Below are positions 60,601-64,000 of a DNA stretch of 64,000 nt, piece after piece (the first letter of the stretch is position 1; the number at the start of each line of letters is the position of its first letter). The notes below the pieces were generated by a model. It was not told where the DNA came from and made no database searches. It was given only the letters and a program-made list of their open reading frames with translations. Source of the DNA: Atriophallophorus winterbourni (lineage: Eukaryota > Platyhelminthes > Trematoda > Plagiorchiida > Microphallidae); NCBI GenBank assembly GCA_013407085.1, contig JACCGJ010015052.1, positions 1 through 64,000 of the forward strand, read 5' to 3'. Position numbers and translations under genes: made by a program.

Positions 60601-63267
60601 TGTACGGATGAGCAGTAATTCCGTGCTGTGTAACTAACTCCGTGCTAAACTGATTGACTACCGGTAGTGAGCTGCATTCTGAAACACGTTCGAGTCTCAC
60701 TAGCACTTCTGTTTCTTTCTCTATTTTGGTTCTCATCTGTCTATGCTTGGGTAACCTGACAGCATTTTCGCCCACGTGCAGTCTCTGACTGTGCGGCACT
60801 TTGGCTGGATCGGGCTTGTGCTTTCATACATAGGGCAGTAGTATAAGAGGATATTCAAAGTCTACACTGTTACAGTGTACACATCCGTCAAACAAGATGT
60901 CACGAAAATGTTAAGAAAAGTGCTCAATCCACATCCATCGTAAAATTCCCATGTAATATGAGTGTATATGTGTATGAAATCACAAACATGATTCAGGCAA
61001 AGTGCTGTACAGTCTTAGTTTTTTAAGCACAAGCCTGATCCAGGCAAAGTGCCGCACAGTCAGAGACTGCAGTGGGCTAAGATACTGTCAGGTTGCCCAG
61101 GCCTAGACAGATATGAGGAAGAAAGAACAGGAAATGATAGTTAGACTCCAGCCTGTTTCAGCATGCGACGCACTACCTCTGGCCAATCAATTTAGCACAG
61201 TGTTAGCCGCACAACACAAAGTACTGCACAGTCTTAGACTGCACGCGGTCTAAGATATTACCAGGTTGCCGGGCCTAGACAGATATAAGAAAGGGGAAAT
61301 GGCAGAGACTAAAGCGTGGTTCCGCATGCAAATCAGTACCAGTGCCAATCAATTTAGCACGGTGTTAGCTACACAGCATAGAATTACTACACGATTGTAC
61401 ATCCGCCAATCCGTAATATGAGTATTGAGAATTTCAGAGATGCTAGCAAACTATTTTCCACTTCACCGTCAAACCACACAACTGGAACAATGCTAAGTGC
61501 CAATAACTGTCAGTACTGAAGAGATACACAAGACTGGAATCGAGCTGTGAAAGTGATAGATTTTCAGGGATCGAAAAAAACAAAGGCTAGATTCAGACGA
61601 AGAAACGCAGTCTGACAGCTAGAAAACCAGAATCCAGGAACATGGCAAAGTGCTGCCAGGGTGTAAGTGGACAGCACTGTACGTCTGGCGGAACTGCTTC
61701 TACTAACAGGAGAAGCGGCGAGAGCGAGTGACTCACGCTTGAAAACCAGTTTGCTTCCGGCAGATGGAGCTCGTTAGCCCGGGAGTGCAGTCCATCTACG
61801 GGAAAGAAAACACTGATTTTAATCCTCTGCTGCCTTGCGGGATACGATCGCGGGAAAGGCTCGGGAGGAAACCCCGAGGAAAAATCCGGATCAGAGACCC
61901 GTAGGCGGTTAGTTGGTGCACAGCACCTCTTACCGGCAACTCCCTGTGGCCTTGCAGGTAGCACTTGGTTGTGCAAAGGCTAGAGAAGCTGACTGGAACA
62001 AACACCGAGTGGGGCTGGGGACGCCTTTTTGTACCCAAATTCCCAACTCTACAGGACTCACGGATCAATCAGTGACACCAACGAAGCCGACTAATCCTCC
62101 AGGAGATGGTCGCACAGAATCACCGTAAGTTTCGGCGCAGTAAGTTGAGTAATTATAGACAGATCATATAAGCGCGTTTCCAATAAACAGCAAACGTCAA
62201 TAGTTAGACTATCTAAGGTAAGAGACAATGCAGCTTGCTGGTCTATCTGTCTGAGGGTTCTGGCATTCATAGACCCGGTGTGAGTAGAGGCCCGTGGTTT
62301 CAAAAAGTGTTCTGTAAATTCGCGAATAAAGTATGTTCCGACATGTTCGACGCGGTCTTTTCTAAAGCTGGAATTGACAGGCGGAGAGTTGTTAAGAGTG
62401 GATGGGGGAGGGGAAGGGTCGGAAACAGTTTGAAGAGTAGGGCCAGCAGTAGCTTGTTTTCGCTTACCCGCCCTGGTGTATGCAGCAGGTAAGGCGACCC
62501 TGTTTATCGTGCGCGACGGCCGATGCACTATGGAGTTGGTTTTCGTAGTAATAGTCATGGTCATGGTTGTATGCGGGCTGGGATACTGCCAACTCGCCCA
62601 TGCCTAGACAGGAAAACAATTAGGGTTCTCGACCAAAGCCTAACATACAAGGCAGCGGGTTGGGTTGAGACCGTGTTCGTCTGGCCATTATCAAATGACC
62701 TGCCTGGTATAAGTGGCTCTGAAGGTGCCAGAAAGCACCATTCCGCATAGTTCAATGGGTCATAGAGGTACACAAACCATCACACCACGTTAAGGTCTAG
62801 TCACAGCGGGATGGAGAGCGCGAAATGTGCAGATACACCTTAGAGCTTGCCCAGGGTTAGGCATAAATATAGGGGTATAATTACAAAGAGGCTGTAGCGT
62901 ATACTCGATTTCGAATCTGGTGCAGAAGAAGTACGCAGTTACAGGCGAGCTAAATACCGCAATGTGGATCAGGTAATAGAACTCAAGCGAATCACTGATC
63001 GAACTTCGTTACCGAGGGCACTCAATGTAGCATGGTGTAGTATACAAAAATCAAAAGTAGTAAAGTCAAAGTAAGCCATAGTCGATAAAAATACCAACTG
63101 CAAGGATGAAGCACGAACTGGCGTTCGTTAAGGAGAAACGTACCAGTGTAGTCGGCTTGCAACGAGCAATACCAGCCAAAAAGTGATTCGGATTACCCAA
63201 CCCAGGAGGGCAGGGATTGAAGTCAATGCGGTAAAAATCCATACCTGGAATGACAATACCCACCATT
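52816..63267 (-). CDS. GPR158-like Cache/EGF ectodomain protein without 7TM, nine exons, 5' end outside window
   Basis: Exons (minus): 63267-63144, 60512-60230, 60156-60091, 60023-59722, 58838-58632, 56899-56648, 55687-55440, 54691-54574, 53073-52816. Every intron is GT/AG and all eight phases match, giving 619 residues. Module order: EGF-like 1 (exons 1-2), linker (2-4), Cache (5-7), EGF-like 2 (8-9), then 27 residues with a short hydrophobic core and a stop. The Cache has LFAPYAYKP, IYYRVPRYEHGYWTQPYFD and WLVTYAAPFF, the blocks of GPR158/GPR179 ectodomains, where this domain binds glycine. Both EGF modules have six cysteines in matching spacing. N-glycosylation sites (NRT, NSS, NYT, NGT) fit an extracellular protein. 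The 7TM core is absent. A ligand-binding or decoy role is inference. The first exon in view begins inside a codon, so more exons lie beyond 64,000. Confidence 0.85.
53188..53578 (+). repeat. Long repeat, inverted partner at 61.7-62.1 kb
   Basis: Shares GGGAATTTGGGTACAAA, AGCTTCTCTAGCCTTTGCA, GCCTTTCCCGCGATCG and AACGAGCTCCATCTGCC with the reverse complement of 61,680-62,120. Sits in the last intron of the Cache-EGF gene. Confidence 0.85.
54335..54445 (+). mobile_element. Diverged tRNA-derived SINE copy
   Basis: GGTACTACGATAGTGATGAT, CGGTGGGTTCAATTC (B-box-like) and GATATGCACCGCTGATTAGC follow the order of the 7.35 kb copy. The A box is unclear. Located in the last intron of the Cache-EGF gene. 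Confidence 0.5.
54910..55095 (-). mobile_element. Family M repeat copy
   Basis: Contains GTCAGGTTGCCAAGGCCTA, GTGTGTTTTCGCATACCACT, GCAAATCAATTGAGC, and TGCATGATTGCACATCCGCG. Located in the intron between the Cache and EGF 2 exons. Confidence 0.65.
55440..58838 (-). CDS. GPR158-type Cache domain, exons 58838-58632, 56899-56648, 55687-55440
   Basis: Exon one reads VQRVISRARSVTSQ, VGRTALRLAHFLSAYYQNN, GEVYGSLI. Exon two reads FQLFGEVIANVMSDF, GIYFDY, LFAPYAYKP, VEAIDMSI, APWFRVLK. Exon three reads DRWASSRHGLERIT, GYWTQPYFDCYGMVKDWLV, TYAAPFFG. These are the helix, strand and W-P-Y-x-D blocks of a double-Cache fold. The acceptor of exon two is placed at 56,900 because it keeps phase 0 and follows a long pyrimidine tract; an earlier AG at 56,960 would break the phase. 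Confidence 0.85.
57411..57652. repeat. Near-perfect foldback of the SINE tail
   Basis: The arms 57,411-57,520 and 57,541-57,652 are inverted copies with only a handful of differences over about 110 bp, around a 20-base spacer. The sequence is the body of the tRNA-derived SINE (compare 7,438-7,545), without the tRNA-like head. Transcribed as part of the gene's intron, it would fold into a long hairpin. Confidence 0.9.
59722..60156 (-). CDS. Linker exons 60156-60091 and 60023-59722
   Basis: Two exons of 66 and 302 nt, with introns of 73 and 67 nt around the small one. The sequence is rich in Pro, Ser, Thr and Asn, with NRT and NSS glycosylation sites, and ends in RSKRSLQDVPFYTVG. RSKR (59,802-59,791) fits the R-x-K/R-R furin pattern. 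No known fold recognised. It separates EGF 1 from the Cache domain. Confidence 0.8.
60230..63267 (-). CDS. EGF-like module 1, exons 63267-63144 and 60512-60230
   Basis: The first exon (acceptor CCTCCAG, donor GTACGT) ends RIDFNPC...ARCKPTTL. The second (acceptor ATATATCAG) starts CVPLPGFGFRRGGYECVCQP. Cysteine spacing is C-16-C-5-C-14-C-1-C-32-C. This is the motif that follows the Cache domain in GPR158, so a first Cache is expected upstream, outside the window. The second exon continues into the linker and ends with a split Gly codon. Near its end it has RRRR (60,293-60,282), a possible convertase site. Confidence 0.85.
60585..60830 (+). mobile_element. Family M repeat copy
   Basis: From GTGTACGGATGAGCAG through CACGTGCAGTCTCTGACTG to GGGCTTGTGCTTTCATACAT. 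It lies just upstream of the EGF 1 second exon, in the intron. Confidence 0.7.
61018..61410 (-). repeat. Two tandem family M repeats
   Basis: Two consecutive copies, 61,018-61,230 and 61,231-61,410, each with GATACTGTCAGG or GATATTACCAGG, then GGCCTAGACAGATAT and CAATCAATTTAGCAC. Located in the first intron in view. Confidence 0.7.
61680..62120 (-). repeat. Long repeat, inverted partner of 53.2-53.6 kb
   Basis: Reverse-complement copy of 53,188-53,578 with extra segments. Continuous on its right with a LINE endonuclease fragment, so it may be part of a LINE. Confidence 0.8.
62091..62564 (-). mobile_element. Non-LTR retrotransposon (family C), endonuclease N-terminus
   Basis: An open minus-strand frame ends with NARTLRQIDQQAALSLTLDS, LTIDVCCLLETRLYD. 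The N-A-R-T-L and I-D-x-x-x-x-x-E-T-R blocks are the first strands of a LINE endonuclease with its catalytic Glu. Upstream is a basic Pro/Ser-rich leader. The frame is lost after about 157 codons. Confidence 0.65.
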
Positions 63268-63614
63268 CTGGAGGAAAAAAGACGCAATAAGTGTAAAATG
63301 TAAAACGACTGGTCGAAGGGATAAACGATTGTATGAAAAAGAGTTTCCAGTAGAAAATGGTGGAGTGTGTTCAGAGTAGCATATAAAAAAGTCACAAAAA
63401 GTCAACAATTTGTATGAAATTGCGAGCTTGGATCAGGCAAAGTGCCGCAGTCCAATAAACGGCATCTGAGCTGAGATACTGTCTGGTTGGTTGGGACCAA
63501 ATAGGTCAACGACAAATCCTAGTTGAATTTTTGGGAAACACAATGCACCCGTACTTAAAATTTTGTAGATTCGACAATCTTTATCAATCGATTTACTCCT
63601 ACATTTTGGAACCA

Positions 63615-63630
63615 TCATCATCATCATCAT
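63615..63630. repeat. Short (ATC)n tract
   Basis: About five ATC/CAT units, simple repeat. Confidence 0.9.
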
Positions 63631-63769
63631 AAAGCAGAAGTCTGGAGCCAGACAGTGCCAAGTAATATGAAGCAGGAAAAGCAGGCAAGCGGAATACTCA
63701 AAAGCAAATGCTTAAAAAGCAGTTTGTTTTTGTAGTTTCACTGCACGCGATTTCGTGATTTTTTAATCA

Positions 63770-64000
63770 AATAATACCGGATAAAAAATTTATGACACAA
63801 AATAAAATACACTGGCGCCAGTGACTTCGGTTTGCAGTCATATCTCGTAAGGTTTCCAGCCAACTATTAGGTGAAGCTTTTGCATCCCACCCAGGCAAAC
63901 GAATACGTCCAACTGAGCCTAGCGCTACGCTGAGTTTCTTCATCCCAACGCGCCACGTCATGGACTGACAACCCCGGCTCTGCTAATAAGGCGCGGTATG
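63770..64000 (-). mobile_element. Non-LTR retrotransposon C-terminal fragment
   Basis: The minus strand reads VGRIRLPGWDAKASPNSWLE, TLRDMTANRSHWRQC, a basic, tryptophan-rich LINE pol C-terminus with W-x-E-T-L-R-D. A TAG precedes the frame at the right edge. It may belong to the same family as the 62.1-62.6 kb piece. Confidence 0.55.

Noticed and set aside
63144..63267. Separate upstream paralogue in place of an exon of the same gene
   Set aside because: Its donor phase fits the EGF exon at 60,512 exactly and the chain continues without a break to 52,816, so one gene is simpler. RNA could still show two.

Overview
The window is animal nuclear DNA, most likely from a parasitic flatworm (digenean trematode). 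It has short exons bounded by GT/AG splice sites and separated by introns full of decayed retrotransposons. It carries a mu-class glutathione S-transferase with three introns of 31-33 nt at its 5' end and three long ones at its 3' end, a pattern known from schistosomes. It also carries CR1-like and other non-LTR elements, Ty3/Gypsy and BEL/Pao remnants, a tRNA-derived SINE family and hammerhead-ribozyme-like repeats. There are no operons and no prokaryotic features. The species cannot be named from the sequence alone.

Layout. 1-2.7 kb: decayed non-LTR element (family A). 2.7-8 kb: AT-rich DNA with two tRNA-derived SINE copies and one possible exon of unknown function. 8.1-10.2 kb: Ty3/Gypsy remnant (minus strand). 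10.4-11.0 kb: tail of a non-LTR element (minus). 12.8-17.4 kb: nearly intact CR1-like element (family B) with a PHD-finger ORF1 and an endonuclease/reverse transcriptase ORF2 broken by one frameshift. 19.6-25 kb: several more family B remnants. 26.6-28.5 kb: cluster of hammerhead-like motifs, including a palindrome of about 500 bp. 30.7-38.0 kb: GST gene (minus). 38.1-38.9 kb: tandem duplication just upstream of the GST. 39.3-39.7 kb: ABHD11-like hydrolase fragment (minus). 40.7-41.5 kb: BEL/Pao integrase end. 43.4-45.1 kb: family B element with an inverted 5' part. 46.1-49.9 kb: two possible 3' exons of an unknown membrane protein, with transposon remnants between them. 50.3-52.6 kb: more family A fragments.

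The most interesting locus is the minus-strand gene at 52.6-63.3 kb (running off the right edge). Nine exons join with matching phase at every junction and encode at least 619 residues. The order is six-cysteine EGF-like module 1, a glycosylatable linker bounded by two polybasic RRRR/RSKR sites, a Cache domain of the GPR158/GPR179 (metabotropic glycine receptor) type, and a second six-cysteine EGF-like module. The protein then ends in a short hydrophobic tail, followed by a stop and a polyadenylation signal. The seven-transmembrane part of the GPR158 family is absent. If EGF 1 is preceded by its own Cache beyond position 64,000, the protein is a tandem (Cache-EGF)2 ectodomain without a receptor core: a possible secreted or GPI-anchored ligand-binding protein.
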